DNA of 64,000 bases from an uncultured Pseudomonadota bacterium. Lineage in GTDB: Bacteria > Pseudomonadota > Gammaproteobacteria > Methylococcales > Methylomonadaceae. Every line of letters starts with the position of its first letter. The stretch's first letter is position 1. Location of the stretch: assembly GCA_903867225.1 (NCBI GenBank), contig CAIPQN010000085.1, positions 52,667 to 116,666 on the forward strand, read 5' to 3'. The translations under genes and the position numbers were made by a program. Positions 50,126 through 60,754 of the stretch are shown one piece after another. The notes beneath the pieces were generated by a model that was not told the DNA's origin, made no database searches, and saw only the letters and a program-made list of their open reading frames with translations.

Positions 50126-51016
50126 ATGAGCCAAAAAATCAGAAAAGCTGTTTTTCCAGTTGCGGGTTTAGGCACGCGTTTTTTGCCAGCGACAAAAGCT
50201 AGTCCGAAAGAAATGTTACCGATTGTGGATAAACCGTTGATTCAATACGCGGTAGAAGAAGCGGTGGCGGCTGGGGTTGATACGATGATTTTCATCACTG
50301 GGCGCAGCAAAAATGCCATTGTTGACCATTTCGACAAAGCCTACGAGCTTGAAAATGAGTTAATGATTCGCGGCAAAATCGAAACATTGCAAATGATTCG
50401 CCAAATGATGCCACCGAATGTGACCTTTATTTTTATTCGTCAAGCCGAAGCCTTAGGTTTAGGTCACGCGGTACATTGTGCAAAACGGGCGATTGGCGAT
50501 GAACCATTTGCGGTTATTTTGGCGGACGATTTAATTGTAAATGGTGAAAATAGCGGTTGTTTAACGCAAATGGTCGCGCAGTATCACAAAAATCAATGCA
50601 GTATTTTGGGTGTTGAACGAATTGATCCAAATGAAACGGATAAATATGGGATTGTTAAAACGAAAGAAATGTCGCCGACTTTGGGGCAAGTTGATTTAAT
50701 TGTTGAAAAACCCGCACCAGATCGTGCGCCATCGAATTTAGCGGTGGTTGGGCGTTACATTTTAACACCCGCGATTTTTAAAAAAATCGAAGAAACAGGT
50801 AAAGGCGCAGGTGGAGAATTCCAATTGACGGATGCGATTGCCGCATTGATGCTGGATCAAAATGTGTTTGCGTATGAATTTGAAGGCAAACGTTACGATT
50901 GCGGTTCAAAATTAGGGTATTTACAAGCTAGTGTTGAAGAAGCCTTAATTCACCCCGAACTAAAAGAAGACTTTTTGGCATATTTAAGAAATTTTGTCGC
51001 TAATTTACCTGAATGA
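50126..51016 (+). CDS. galU: UTP-glucose-1-phosphate uridylyltransferase
   Basis: RKAVFPVAGLGTRFLPATKASPKEMLPIVDKPLIQYAVEEA. Confidence 0.96.
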   Translation: MSQKIRKAVFPVAGLGTRFLPATKASPKEMLPIVDKPLIQYAVEEAVAAGVDTMIFITGRSKNAIVDHFDKAYELENELMIRGKIETLQMIRQMMPPNVTFIFIRQAEALGLGHAVHCAKRAIGDEPFAVILADDLIVNGENSGCLTQMVAQYHKNQCSILGVERIDPNETDKYGIVKTKEMSPTLGQVDLIVEKPAPDRAPSNLAVVGRYILTPAIFKKIEETGKGAGGEFQLTDAIAALMLDQNVFAYEFEGKRYDCGSKLGYLQASVEEALIHPELKEDFLAYLRNFVANLPE

Positions 51017-51774
51017 AAACGTTAATTAAAAAAAGTTCATTTGTGGCGATTCTCATGCTCGCGTTGATGTTGACGGGTTGCGTATATTGGCTGCGAGCAT
51101 TTCAGGTTTATCAACAAATGAATGATTTTGATAAACACTTTGCGATTGTCGTGACTGATGAGTTCACGTTGCAATTCAAAGACCCGATTTTGTACAGCAA
51201 AGATTTTGTGTCATTGTCGCGTTTGTATCCGAGTGACGATTCGCCAACGCCTGACGGACGGAAATGGCGGTATTGGTTTCGTAAAATTGATAAAGACGGG
51301 AATTTGATTAAACCCGAAATCAAGTTTTACACCGATTTGTATTTCAACAAAGAAAGTAAGCTGACGGCGTGGTCGTTTTCGTCGTTATTTTTGCAAATTG
51401 CGCCGCCAAAGTTTTTAGAAGTGTCGTTGCGTTCGATTGGTGGCGCGGAAATCGACAAAGAGAAACATCAACTCAAAGCGAATAGCGCGTTGCTGGAGAA
51501 AATTTCAGAACATTTGCCGAAAAAAGCGGCTGTTGTGGCGAAATTAGGCGAACCGTTAGAAATCAAAGACGAACCCGAACAGGAAATTTATGTTTATCAT
51601 TTTTTGCTCGACACGCACGAAATCGAAAAAGGGTACGAAGATCGCGCGTTGAATGAAGTTAAACTTTCGTTTGATAAAAAAACTCAAGAATTAACGCGCA
51701 TGGCGGGACGCTTTGCGGGTTTGAAAGTGTCGATTAACTATAAAAAGTTTTTAGTTGAACAATCTGAAGACTAA
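51013..51774 (+). CDS. Putative lipoprotein of unknown function
   Basis: Signal plus lipobox LALMLTGC; overlaps galU stop (ATGA). Confidence 0.7.
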   Translation: MKTLIKKSSFVAILMLALMLTGCVYWLRAFQVYQQMNDFDKHFAIVVTDEFTLQFKDPILYSKDFVSLSRLYPSDDSPTPDGRKWRYWFRKIDKDGNLIKPEIKFYTDLYFNKESKLTAWSFSSLFLQIAPPKFLEVSLRSIGGAEIDKEKHQLKANSALLEKISEHLPKKAAVVAKLGEPLEIKDEPEQEIYVYHFLLDTHEIEKGYEDRALNEVKLSFDKKTQELTRMAGRFAGLKVSINYKKFLVEQSED

Positions 51775-51784
51775 TTTTTGGATG

Positions 51785-51814
51785 TAAAAAAGGGCGATTT
51801 TGTCGCCCTTTTTT
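51785..51814. terminator. Bidirectional terminator between convergent genes
   Basis: aaaaaagggcga-ttttg-tcgcccttttttt-like palindrome. Confidence 0.8.
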
Positions 51815-51817
51815 GAT

Positions 51818-52531
51818 TTAGTTTTTCAAATTCCCCGCGTGTAAACCGCATTCTTTTTTCGCGGCATCTTCCCACCACCAACGACCCACACGTTCATGTT
51901 GATTTGGCAAAATGGCGCGTGTACACGGCTCACAACCAATGCTAATAAATCCTTGTTGATGCAGCGGATTATAAGGCACTTGATACGCTTCGATATAATT
52001 CCACACTTGCGCCGAAGTCCAATTCAATAACGGATTAAATTTAATTAACGCATGTTCATACGTTGAAAACGCGCTATCAATTTGCACTTCGGGAATATCT
52101 TGGCGCGTGTCCAAACTTTGGTCTTTTCGTTGTCCTGTAATCCACGCATCGACATTCGCCAATTTACGGCGCAACGGTTCAACTTTACGAATTCCGCAAC
52201 ATTCCGAATGCCCATCTTCATAAAAACTAAATAAACCTTTTGTTTTCACAAACGCATCAAGCAATTCACGATTCGGGCTTAACACCTCAATTTCAATGCC
52301 GTAATGTTTTCGCACTTGTTCAATGTAACGATACGTTTCGGGATGTAGCCGTCCCGTGTCTAGGCAAAAGACTTGAATATCTTTGCGAACGGTTAACGCT
52401 AAGTCAATCAATACCACGTCTTCCGCACCACTGAATGAAATCGCGATATTTTCAAATTGTGCCAATGCGGCTTTTAAAATTACACGCGGATTTTTGCCCG
52501 CGAGTTCAGTTTGTAAAGTTTCAATGTTCAT
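51818..52531 (-). CDS. cysH: Phosphoadenylyl/adenylyl-sulfate reductase (Fe-S, APS-reductase type)
   Basis: [44 protein letters not shown]..., KKECGLH: paired Cys motifs of the Fe-S form. Confidence 0.9.
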   Translation of the reverse strand: MNIETLQTELAGKNPRVILKAALAQFENIAISFSGAEDVVLIDLALTVRKDIQVFCLDTGRLHPETYRYIEQVRKHYGIEIEVLSPNRELLDAFVKTKGLFSFYEDGHSECCGIRKVEPLRRKLANVDAWITGQRKDQSLDTRQDIPEVQIDSAFSTYEHALIKFNPLLNWTSAQVWNYIEAYQVPYNPLHQQGFISIGCEPCTRAILPNQHERVGRWWWEDAAKKECGLHAGNLKN

Positions 52532-54078
52532 GATTGTGAAAAGTAATGTGTTAAAAATTTTTCAAAAGGCAGTTGTTCCAATGTTTCCAACGTATTTTGT
52601 TTCGCATGAGATTCTGCTGCACTTTTTATAAACTCTTGCCGTGTGGTTTCGTCTAACGTTTGTGCGGCGAAAATTTTGGCTAATTCTGCTGATTGATTCA
52701 CCGCAAAACAGGCAAACGGTTTTTTCATTTCACGCATCGCGGCAAGCATTTTCGCTGAGGGTGTTAAATCAGGATTTTCAACCAGTTCGCGTTGTAAATT
52801 CAACGCTTGCGAATAAGGCGAATCCATTTCAGTCGAATCCAATGCTTCACAAATCGGTTGCATCGAAATCAAAATTTCACGCGCCCAGTTTTGCAACGTC
52901 ATTGTTTCGCCATTTTTTACCAATTCCACATTCGGTTTGCGTCCGCTATTCGCCACGATTAACTGATTAGAATTATTCACGCGCAATTCGTCGGCGTTAA
53001 TTTCGGGACTTTCAGTTAATAAGCACGTCAACAATAACGCTTCAATAAAACGTGCTGTCGGTTCGTCAACGCCCAACGGTTGGAACGGATTTAAATCCAA
53101 CGCCCGCATTTCCACATATTCCACACCACCGCGCCGCAATGCCGAAGTCGGTTTCTCGCCCGATAACGCAATTTGTTTTGGACGCATGATGCTGTAAAAC
53201 TCGTTTTCGATTTGCAATACGTTGGCATTCAACTGTTTGTATTCACCATTTTCACATACGCCAATTTTTTCATAATCCGCGTAAGGCGTGCTAATTGCGG
53301 CACTCAAGCTATTAACATAACCATTCAGCGTATTGTAATCAATCGCCAAATTCGCCTGATTTTTACTTTTATAACCAATGTCGCTCATGCGTAACGATGT
53401 GGCGTAAGGATGATAAAGCGTACCGTTATCGAATTCTTCAAATTGCGTCATTAACGCAGGGCGACTTTTGAAAAAGTTTTTACAAATCGCAGGCGATGCG
53501 CCAAATAAATATAAAATTAACCAGCCAATTCGTTGGAAATTCCGAATCAATCCGAAATAAGCAGCATTTTTAAAGTCGGCTAACGATTCAGATTTTCCTG
53601 ATTGTTCGTGTAAAAATTCCCACAATTTTTCAGGCACCGAATAATTAAAATGAATGCCCGCAATGGCTTGCATCGTGCGACCATAACGATGCCAAAGTCC
53701 ATGACGATAAACATGTTTCATCCGCCCGATATTTGAAGTGCCATATTCTGCAATGCGAATGCTTTCGTCACCGTTAATGCCACATGGCATACTCGCACAT
53801 AACAACTGCTCGTCACCCAAATTTTCATAAACGAATTGGTGAATGTTTTGCAGCGTTTTCAGTGTGTCGTGAATATCGGCAAAGGGCGGTGTAATTAGTT
53901 CAATCAACGCTTCCGAATAATCTGTGGTGATTTGTGAATGTGTCAGTGTCGAACCCAAAGCGTTTGGATGAAGGCTTTGCGAAATCAAACCTTGTCCATT
54001 AATGCGTAGGCTTTCTTTTTCGATACCTTTGAAGCCCCCGCTGAGTAAATGAGGATTATTTTTAAGCCAATGAGTCAT
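52528..54078 (-). CDS. gshA: Glutamate-cysteine ligase (proteobacterial GshA)
   Basis: [70 protein letters not shown]. Confidence 0.94.
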   Translation of the reverse strand: MTHWLKNNPHLLSGGFKGIEKESLRINGQGLISQSLHPNALGSTLTHSQITTDYSEALIELITPPFADIHDTLKTLQNIHQFVYENLGDEQLLCASMPCGINGDESIRIAEYGTSNIGRMKHVYRHGLWHRYGRTMQAIAGIHFNYSVPEKLWEFLHEQSGKSESLADFKNAAYFGLIRNFQRIGWLILYLFGASPAICKNFFKSRPALMTQFEEFDNGTLYHPYATSLRMSDIGYKSKNQANLAIDYNTLNGYVNSLSAAISTPYADYEKIGVCENGEYKQLNANVLQIENEFYSIMRPKQIALSGEKPTSALRRGGVEYVEMRALDLNPFQPLGVDEPTARFIEALLLTCLLTESPEINADELRVNNSNQLIVANSGRKPNVELVKNGETMTLQNWAREILISMQPICEALDSTEMDSPYSQALNLQRELVENPDLTPSAKMLAAMREMKKPFACFAVNQSAELAKIFAAQTLDETTRQEFIKSAAESHAKQNTLETLEQLPFEKFLTHYFSQS

Positions 54079-54150
54079 GAAAAATGTAAAAAATGAAGAT
54101 ATAGAATGAGCGCATTATACGTTAGAAAAGGATGCAATCGTTATTTCAAC

Positions 54151-57090
54151 CTACAATTCACTTGGGTTTTCCCAACGAATAAAAATAGACAATAAAATCA
54201 TTTTAGGTATGCCAACTTTACCCACAATGCGTCGTGCGTTCATCGTGAGTAATCGTTTTCCGATGATAGGAAAATTGTAATAGATTTCATAATTATCCAA
54301 TGGCTTATCTATTTCTAAGATGTTATCGAATAATTCATGCAACGCCGTTGTATCCCATTGTTTATCACCTATCGTATAAATTGAACGTTCAATCGCTTCT
54401 TCTTGAGTCGTTTTAAAAATGCGGTAAAACGTGCGGCTCGCAAACACGATATTTAAATTGCCATCAAGAACAACAAACGGTTCGCGAATAGTATTCACGA
54501 TGCCTTCTGCTAAAATTAACGCGTCTTCTGTTGCTATCGCTTTGACGCGAGAAGTGATGTTTGTAAATGTTAACACCACGCCATCAATGACGTTATCCAA
54601 CGTGCGATACGGCTGAATTCGTGCCAATATCCATTCGTCATTTCCAATACTCATTTCTCGTTCATACGGAATCAATGAATCCAAAACTTGTTGTGCGGCA
54701 ACTAATAAATCATCGCCTTCTGCCATGCACCGAATGTCATTTAACGACCGTCCCACATCAGACTCTGCTAAACGATAAATCTTTGTCGCTTCCCGAGTAA
54801 AGCGGCGAATCAATAAATTTCTATCCAGAAAAAGAATGCCGACGTTAATTGTATCGAGCAAATTTTTCATGTCGTTTTGAATATCTGCTAATTGTTCAAT
54901 TTTGCCTTGCAACTCCGAATTTACCGTAATCATTTCTTCGTTAACTGATTGCAATTCTTCTTTCGAGGTTTCTAATTCCTCGTTAGTTGATTGCAATTCT
55001 TCATTCGTTGATTGCAATTCTTCATTTGTTGATTTGAGTTCTTCATTTGAGGCTTGTTGTTCTTCATTGTTGAACTGATGACTTTCTTTCACATAGGCTA
55101 AATCACGTTCAAGTTCTTCGATGCGTGTTAATTCTGCAGGTTTAATAATGTATTTGCGGCGCGTTTTAGTCACTGGTGTAGGAACATCTTGAAAGCTGAC
55201 AAGTAATTGTTTTTGGATACCGTTTGAGTCGGGCAATGCTCGAATAGTTAAATTCACCGTACTAAAACCGCCATTGGTCTTTACTTGTATTTCTCGATTA
55301 ATGGCTGGCTCACCTTGCGAAGCGGCTAAATAAAGTCCGCTGCGTAATTCTAAATCTAATCCTTCGCGTGCCATTTCAATGATATTTAATGTGGCGTGAC
55401 CAGGAGCAGGGCGCAAATATCTTCCCGTATCTCCATGCACATAAAGGATATTACCGTTCAAATCGGTCACGACAGAAGCAGGGGCAAAAAATTGAATTAA
55501 GACACGTCGTGTTAATTCCGCAAAATTCGTTTCTTTCATCATGGGAGTTACTCCAACTTCATTATCACCACTTTTTACCGCCGCCCAAGCCAATGGTCGG
55601 GTCATCATTGTTCGACTGGAAGCGGTAGTATTTGTGGCGCGATAAAATTTCCACTTATGATTAATAGCAGAAAACAAATTGGTGTGATTGCCAACACTTT
55701 CGGAAGGGGATAAAAGTAAAACACCTTCTGGCTTCAGTGCGTAATGAAATGCCGTAATCAATCTATCTTGCAATTCTGGCGTTAAATAAATCATCAAATT
55801 GCGGCAACTGAGAAAATCTAATTTAGTAAAAGGCGGATCTTTAATGACGTTTTGAATAGCGAAAACTATCATTTCACGAATTTCTTTTTTGATGCGATAA
55901 CTATTTTCTTCTTTTATGAAAAAACGATGCAATCGTTCTGGTGTAATATCTTGCGCGATATTGATTGGATAAATACCCGCTCGCGCCTTGTCAATTGCGT
56001 CATCGTCTAAATCTGTGCCATAAATCTGTATTTTCAGTTCTTTGCGCGTTTCATCTAAAAGTTCGCGTAATAATATCGCAACGGAATAGGCTTCTTCACC
56101 TGTTGAGCAACCTGAAATCCACACCCGAAATACGTCACCTTTTGTTTTATTTTTAACTAATTCGGGCAATATTTTTTTTTCTAACACTTCAAATGCAGCT
56201 GTATCTCGGAAAAAACAAGTGACGTTAATCAGCAATTCTCTGAATAAAATATGCGCTTCGGCAGGGTGTTCTTTGATGTAATTAGCATATTGTTCAGTAT
56301 CGTCAATAGAATGTTGCAACATTCGCCGTTCGATGCGTCGCCCGATGGTGCTTTTTTTGTAAAGTGAAAAATCGTGACCTGTAATACTGCGAAGATGTAG
56401 CAATATATTGTCAATTTCTTTTGCGGGAGCTGATTTTGGACGTGTTAATGTTGTTTGAACAACGAGATTTTTGCGACTATTTCTCAGAACTGCCAGCATT
56501 TCCTCAACAGGCAAAACGTGTGTCACACAACCCGATTGAATCGCACTTTGCGGCATACCATCGTATTTTGCGGTGTTTGGTTCTTGCGCCAATGTTACGC
56601 CACCAACTCCAAAAATAGCACGAAATCCAAGTGTTCCATCAGTTCCCGTCCCCGAAAGAATAACGCCAACAGCATTTTCAGCTTGATCTTCTGCTAGCGA
56701 ACTAAAAAACGCATCAATTGGCATACGTTGACCGCGCGGAGCTTTCGGAACACTCAGTTGCAATTTGCCATTAAGAATTTTCATGTCACGATTGGGCGGA
56801 ATAACATAAACGTAATTAGCTTTTACGACTGCTTTGTTTAACGCTTCAACTACTGGCATTGCAGTGGCGCGTTGCAAAATTTCGGTTAATAAACTGGCAT
56901 GACTTGGGTCGAGATGTGGAACAAGAACAAATGCCATGCCGCTATCAATTGGCGCATGACGAAAAAATTGTTCAAATGCTTCTAAGCCACCCGCTGATGC
57001 ACCAATGCCCACGATAATTGGCAAAATTTTTTCATTTTTTATAGTCGGTTCAACAAGCGGAGGTATGATTTCATTGGTATTATTTGGCAT
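54151..57090 (-). CDS. CheB-CheR fusion with coiled coil and C-terminal PAS domains
   Basis: CheB VGIGASAGGLEAFEQFF...VILSGTGTDGTLG; CheR TCFFRDTAAFEVLEKKILPEL, FRVWISGCSTGEEAYSVAILL; coiled coil NEELQSTNEELQSTNEELETSKEEL; two PAS segments. Confidence 0.93.
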   Translation of the reverse strand: MPNNTNEIIPPLVEPTIKNEKILPIIVGIGASAGGLEAFEQFFRHAPIDSGMAFVLVPHLDPSHASLLTEILQRATAMPVVEALNKAVVKANYVYVIPPNRDMKILNGKLQLSVPKAPRGQRMPIDAFFSSLAEDQAENAVGVILSGTGTDGTLGFRAIFGVGGVTLAQEPNTAKYDGMPQSAIQSGCVTHVLPVEEMLAVLRNSRKNLVVQTTLTRPKSAPAKEIDNILLHLRSITGHDFSLYKKSTIGRRIERRMLQHSIDDTEQYANYIKEHPAEAHILFRELLINVTCFFRDTAAFEVLEKKILPELVKNKTKGDVFRVWISGCSTGEEAYSVAILLRELLDETRKELKIQIYGTDLDDDAIDKARAGIYPINIAQDITPERLHRFFIKEENSYRIKKEIREMIVFAIQNVIKDPPFTKLDFLSCRNLMIYLTPELQDRLITAFHYALKPEGVLLLSPSESVGNHTNLFSAINHKWKFYRATNTTASSRTMMTRPLAWAAVKSGDNEVGVTPMMKETNFAELTRRVLIQFFAPASVVTDLNGNILYVHGDTGRYLRPAPGHATLNIIEMAREGLDLELRSGLYLAASQGEPAINREIQVKTNGGFSTVNLTIRALPDSNGIQKQLLVSFQDVPTPVTKTRRKYIIKPAELTRIEELERDLAYVKESHQFNNEEQQASNEELKSTNEELQSTNEELQSTNEELETSKEELQSVNEEMITVNSELQGKIEQLADIQNDMKNLLDTINVGILFLDRNLLIRRFTREATKIYRLAESDVGRSLNDIRCMAEGDDLLVAAQQVLDSLIPYEREMSIGNDEWILARIQPYRTLDNVIDGVVLTFTNITSRVKAIATEDALILAEGIVNTIREPFVVLDGNLNIVFASRTFYRIFKTTQEEAIERSIYTIGDKQWDTTALHELFDNILEIDKPLDNYEIYYNFPIIGKRLLTMNARRIVGKVGIPKMILLSIFIRWENPSEL
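54940..55060 (-). repeat. 21-bp repeats encoding coiled-coil heptads (NEELQST)n
   Basis: + strand gattgcaattcttc(a/g)tt(c/t)gtt recurs about every 21 bp. Confidence 0.85.
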
Positions 57091-57122
57091 TTAAAGTAAT
57101 TTTCCTAAAATGAAACGAGAGA

Positions 57123-57947
57123 TTATTTTTGTAGTTTTTTTGATGTCGCAGCAACACTAAATCGTTGAATGCTGTCGCCGACCAAACGCAAAGCTGTTAA
57201 TTCACGTCCCCAAATACACCCTGTATCAATTGCTACGCAATTATGTCCTTCGTAATATCCTAATGCCGCCCAATGTCCAAAAATGAGTTTGATATTTGCA
57301 GACTTTCGATTTTTAACCGCAAACCACGGCAACAAATTTGTGGGTTGTGAACCAATTTCACCGCTATTTTCAAAATCCAAGCGTCCGTTTTTATCGCAAA
57401 AACGCATTCGCGTAAAACAATTAAAAATAAAACGTAATTGCTCAATGCCTTCTAATTTTTCTGACCAGATATTGGGTTGGTTGTCATAAAGTTGTGCTAA
57501 TAAATCTTTATAATTTGCACATCGCAACGCAGTTTCAGCCAATGTCGCCATTGCTTGTGTTTGTGCTAAATCCCATTGTGGTGGCAAACCCGCGTGTAAT
57601 AAACCTACGTCATTTTCATAATGAAATAACGGTTGTTGCCGTAACCAATTGAGCAATTCATCTTTATCTGGTGCGTTGAAAATGGCGTGTAACGTGTCTT
57701 TTTTCTTGATGCGTTCAGGAAAGTTTGCCGTGACTAATAAATGAATATCGTGATTGCCTAAAACCGTTGTTGCGGCTGAACCCAAATTTTTGATAAAGCG
57801 CAATGTTTCTAAAGATTTCGTGCCACGATTCACTAAATCACCTGTAAACCATAAACGATCAGAATTTTCATTGAATGAAATTTTGTCGAGTAAATTTAAC
57901 AGCTCGTCAAAACAGCCTTGAATGTCACCAATTGCGTAAATAGCCAT
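57123..57947 (-). CDS. apaH: Bis(5'-nucleosyl)-tetraphosphatase, symmetrical
   Basis: AIYAIGDIQGCFDELLNLLDKI, WFTGDLVNRGTKSLETLRFIK, VLGNHDIHLL, LLHAGLPPQW. Confidence 0.95.
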   Translation of the reverse strand: MAIYAIGDIQGCFDELLNLLDKISFNENSDRLWFTGDLVNRGTKSLETLRFIKNLGSAATTVLGNHDIHLLVTANFPERIKKKDTLHAIFNAPDKDELLNWLRQQPLFHYENDVGLLHAGLPPQWDLAQTQAMATLAETALRCANYKDLLAQLYDNQPNIWSEKLEGIEQLRFIFNCFTRMRFCDKNGRLDFENSGEIGSQPTNLLPWFAVKNRKSANIKLIFGHWAALGYYEGHNCVAIDTGCIWGRELTALRLVGDSIQRFSVAATSKKLQK

Positions 57948-57953
57948 AACGAT

Positions 57954-58331
57954 TTAGTGCAGAGTGCGTGGAATAGCAAGTGTGAAACAAGGAATTGGCG
58001 CGTTAAAGGTTTCACCCTTTTCGTCACGAAATGTGTAATAACCTTGCATAATACCGACATCTGTTTCAAGTAATGCACTGCTAGTGTATTGAAATTTTTC
58101 ACTGGAATTGATTTGTGGCTGCATTCCGATGACACCATCGCCGTGAACTTCTTGTGTCTTACCATTGGCATCGGTTAAAACCCAATGGCGTTGTAATAGT
58201 TGCGCCGTACTTTTACCCGTGTTGGCGATAGTGATAGTATAGGCAAAAATGTAGCGGTTCTGATTTGCGTCTGATTCCGTTTCGATGAATGACGCAGTAG
58301 CGGTGACGCTGATATTATGATTTTCGTTCAT
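57954..58331 (-). CDS. apaG: Co2+/Mg2+ efflux protein ApaG
   Basis: FAYTITIANTGKSTAQLLQRHWVLTDANGKTQEVHGDGVIGMQP, GYYTFRDEKGETF; adjacent to apaH. Confidence 0.95.
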   Translation of the reverse strand: MNENHNISVTATASFIETESDANQNRYIFAYTITIANTGKSTAQLLQRHWVLTDANGKTQEVHGDGVIGMQPQINSSEKFQYTSSALLETDVGIMQGYYTFRDEKGETFNAPIPCFTLAIPRTLH

Positions 58332-58411
58332 GAAGGTAAAATTCCATTAGTTCATTGGTTTTTTGCATTCATTCTATCCCAATTTTCTCTAAACGCAGGT
58401 AGCGATTCCGT

Positions 58412-58960
58412 ATGAAGTATAGAAATTATTTGATTATGTTATTACTCGCATCTTCGCCACAACTACACGCTGAAGATGGCAAAGATTTATTTCTCGCCGC
58501 AATGAATGGTAATGAAGGGCGTGTTATTACTTTATTAAATCAAGGTATTGATGTAAATAGCAAAAATGCAGGTGGACGAACGGCTTTAATGGCAGCGTGT
58601 TTTAGTGGTAATTTGCATAGCATAAAAACGTTGTTAGCTTACGGTGCAGATGTAAATACTGCCGATAATGTGGGTAATACGGCACTAATGGACGCATTGA
58701 TTTTCGGTGATGAAGATATTATTAATTTACTGATTAAAGCAGGCTCAAATGTAAATGCTCAAGACGCACAACAAGTGCCATTATTAGAGCGTGCGAAAAA
58801 AATCAGTAGTGAAAGCGTTGTGAAACTATTGGAAGCTAACGGCGCAAAAGGGGCTGAGCCACCTAAACCACCAGAACCTACAGCTGAAGAAATTGCAGCT
58901 AAAAAAGCAGCCGAAGAAGCGGCAGCGGCTGAAGCTGAAAAACCGAAGAAAAAACGTTAA
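58412..58960 (+). CDS. Ankyrin-repeat exported protein with Ala/Lys-rich C-terminus
   Basis: Signal peptide, then ankyrin repeats (GGRTALMAACFSGNLHSIKTLLAYGADVNTADNVGNTALMDALIFG), tail AAKKAAEEAAAAEAEKPKKKR. Confidence 0.85.
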   Translation: MKYRNYLIMLLLASSPQLHAEDGKDLFLAAMNGNEGRVITLLNQGIDVNSKNAGGRTALMAACFSGNLHSIKTLLAYGADVNTADNVGNTALMDALIFGDEDIINLLIKAGSNVNAQDAQQVPLLERAKKISSESVVKLLEANGAKGAEPPKPPEPTAEEIAAKKAAEEAAAAEAEKPKKKR

Positions 58961-58975
58961 GTGGAGAAAAGACAA

Positions 58976-59419
58976 ATGCGGATACACATTATTGGCGTGG
59001 GGACGACATTTATGAGTGGATTAGCTTTGTTGGCGCGACAAGCAGGTCATGACGTAACAGGTTCAGACAGTTGTATTACTCCCGATATTCGTCGTAAATT
59101 AGAAGCGGCTAGGGTTCAACTGAAAGAACCTTTTAGCATTAAAAATTTAGAGAGTAATCCAGAATTAATTGTTATTGGAAATGAATTATTCCCTGGTAAC
59201 GTTGAACTACTTGAAGCGCGTCATCGTGCATTACCTTATATTTCAGGAGCATTGTGGCTTGAAGAATATGTGTTACATGATAAATGGTCGGAAGTTGGAA
59301 ATGATTTATTGACTGAAGTAAAAAAACACGCTCCCAAAAGAGATCTCGCACCCAAACCAGCCAAGCACGCCCCTAAGTTGCCTGAGCATGACAAAACTAA
59401 ACAACGGATTTTGCGATAA
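58976..59419 (+). CDS. Stand-alone Mur-ligase N-terminal (Mpl-like) domain protein with basic tail
   Basis: MRIHIIGVGTTFMSGLALLARQAGHDVTGSD...LIVIGNELFPGNVELLEARHRALPYISGALWLEEYVLHDKW aligns to the Mpl N-terminus but stops before GTHGKTT and ends KKHAPKRDLAPKPAKHAPKLPEHDKTKQRILR. ATG at 58976 with ggag upstream preferred to GTG at 58961. Confidence 0.82.
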   Translation: MRIHIIGVGTTFMSGLALLARQAGHDVTGSDSCITPDIRRKLEAARVQLKEPFSIKNLESNPELIVIGNELFPGNVELLEARHRALPYISGALWLEEYVLHDKWSEVGNDLLTEVKKHAPKRDLAPKPAKHAPKLPEHDKTKQRILR

Positions 59420-59422
59420 TTT

Positions 59423-60754
59423 ATGCGTATTCATATTCTAGGTATTTGCGGCACATTTATGGCGGGTTTAGCGGTGCTTGCTAAACAGTTGGGACATGAA
59501 GTTAGCGGTTCTGATCAAAATGTCTATCCTCCAATGAGTGATCAACTTATTGCCCAAGGTATTACGCTTAAAGAGGGATATTGTGCTGAAAATTTAGATG
59601 CTCCTGATTTAGTTATTATCGGTAATGCGTTATCACGCGGAAATGCAGAAGTCGAAGCAGTGTTAAATCGTGGGCTACGTTACACCAGTGGCGCACAATG
59701 GTTAGCTGAAAATGTGTTGCAAGATAAGTGGGTTTTAGCGGTTGCAGGGACGCATGGTAAAACGACGACGAGTAGTATGGTTGCGTGGATTTTAGAAGCA
59801 AATGGATTTAATCCAAGCTTTTTAATTGGCGGTATTCCGTTGAATTTTGGTGTGTCAGCACGGCTAACAGATTCTAATTTTTTTGTGATTGAAGCAGATG
59901 AATATGACGCAGCATTTTTTGATAAACGGTCAAAATTTGTCCATTACCGCCCACGCACCGCTGTTTTAAATAATTTAGAATATGATCACGCAGATATTTT
60001 TCCCGATTTAGCGGCAATTCAAAAACAGTTTCATTATTTTGTCCGCACTGTGCCGAGCGAAGGTTTATTGATTGTGCCTGAAGGTGATTTAGCGTTGGAA
60101 GAAACGTTGGCGTTGGGTTGTTGGACACCTGTTTCTTATACCAGTATTCTGGGCGAAGGCAGTTGGAATACAGATTTATTAACCTCAGATGGCAGCCATT
60201 TCGGTGTATATTTTGGCGTTCATCATCAAGGCGAAGTGCATTGGCATTTGACGGGTGAACACAATGTACGAAATGCGTTAGCGGCAATGGCAGCCGCAAA
60301 TCACGTCGGAATTCTGCCAAATAATTCGATTAGTGCATTATCAAATTTCCAAAATGTAAAGCGTCGAATGGAAATCTTAGCATCGAAAAATGGTGTGACA
60401 ATTTACGACGATTTCGCGCATCATCCAACAGCAATAGCAACTACATTAGATGGTTTGCGGCAAAGAGTAGGCAGGGAAAAGATTATTGCGATTGTTGAAC
60501 CGCGTTCTAATACCATGCGGTTGGGTGTGCATCAGCATACGTTGGCTGCTTCATTACGCGCTGCTGACGTAGCAATTATTTATCAGCCAGAATCACACAG
60601 CACGATGACATTAGCGAGCAATACTGTGGTTTGCCAGACCTTGCAAGAGGTTGTGGCACGAGTTAAAAATGAAATCCAACACGGATGTCATGTTGTTTTG
60701 ATGAGTAATGGTAGTTTTGGTGGATTGTCTTCGCTATTGATAGCAACGCTTTAA
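59423..60754 (+). CDS. mpl: UDP-N-acetylmuramate:L-alanyl-gamma-D-glutamyl-meso-diaminopimelate ligase
   Basis: MRIHILGICGTFMAGLAVLAKQLGHEVSGSDQNVYPPMSDQL, AVAGTHGKTTTSSMVAWILE, VIEADEYDAAFFDKRSKFVHY. Confidence 0.95.
   Translation: MRIHILGICGTFMAGLAVLAKQLGHEVSGSDQNVYPPMSDQLIAQGITLKEGYCAENLDAPDLVIIGNALSRGNAEVEAVLNRGLRYTSGAQWLAENVLQDKWVLAVAGTHGKTTTSSMVAWILEANGFNPSFLIGGIPLNFGVSARLTDSNFFVIEADEYDAAFFDKRSKFVHYRPRTAVLNNLEYDHADIFPDLAAIQKQFHYFVRTVPSEGLLIVPEGDLALEETLALGCWTPVSYTSILGEGSWNTDLLTSDGSHFGVYFGVHHQGEVHWHLTGEHNVRNALAAMAAANHVGILPNNSISALSNFQNVKRRMEILASKNGVTIYDDFAHHPTAIATTLDGLRQRVGREKIIAIVEPRSNTMRLGVHQHTLAASLRAADVAIIYQPESHSTMTLASNTVVCQTLQEVVARVKNEIQHGCHVVLMSNGSFGGLSSLLIATL

Noticed and set aside
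54940-55060. Short 21-bp direct repeats as a possible regulatory minisatellite
   Set aside because: They encode the coiled-coil heptads common in CheB/CheR-PAS proteins.
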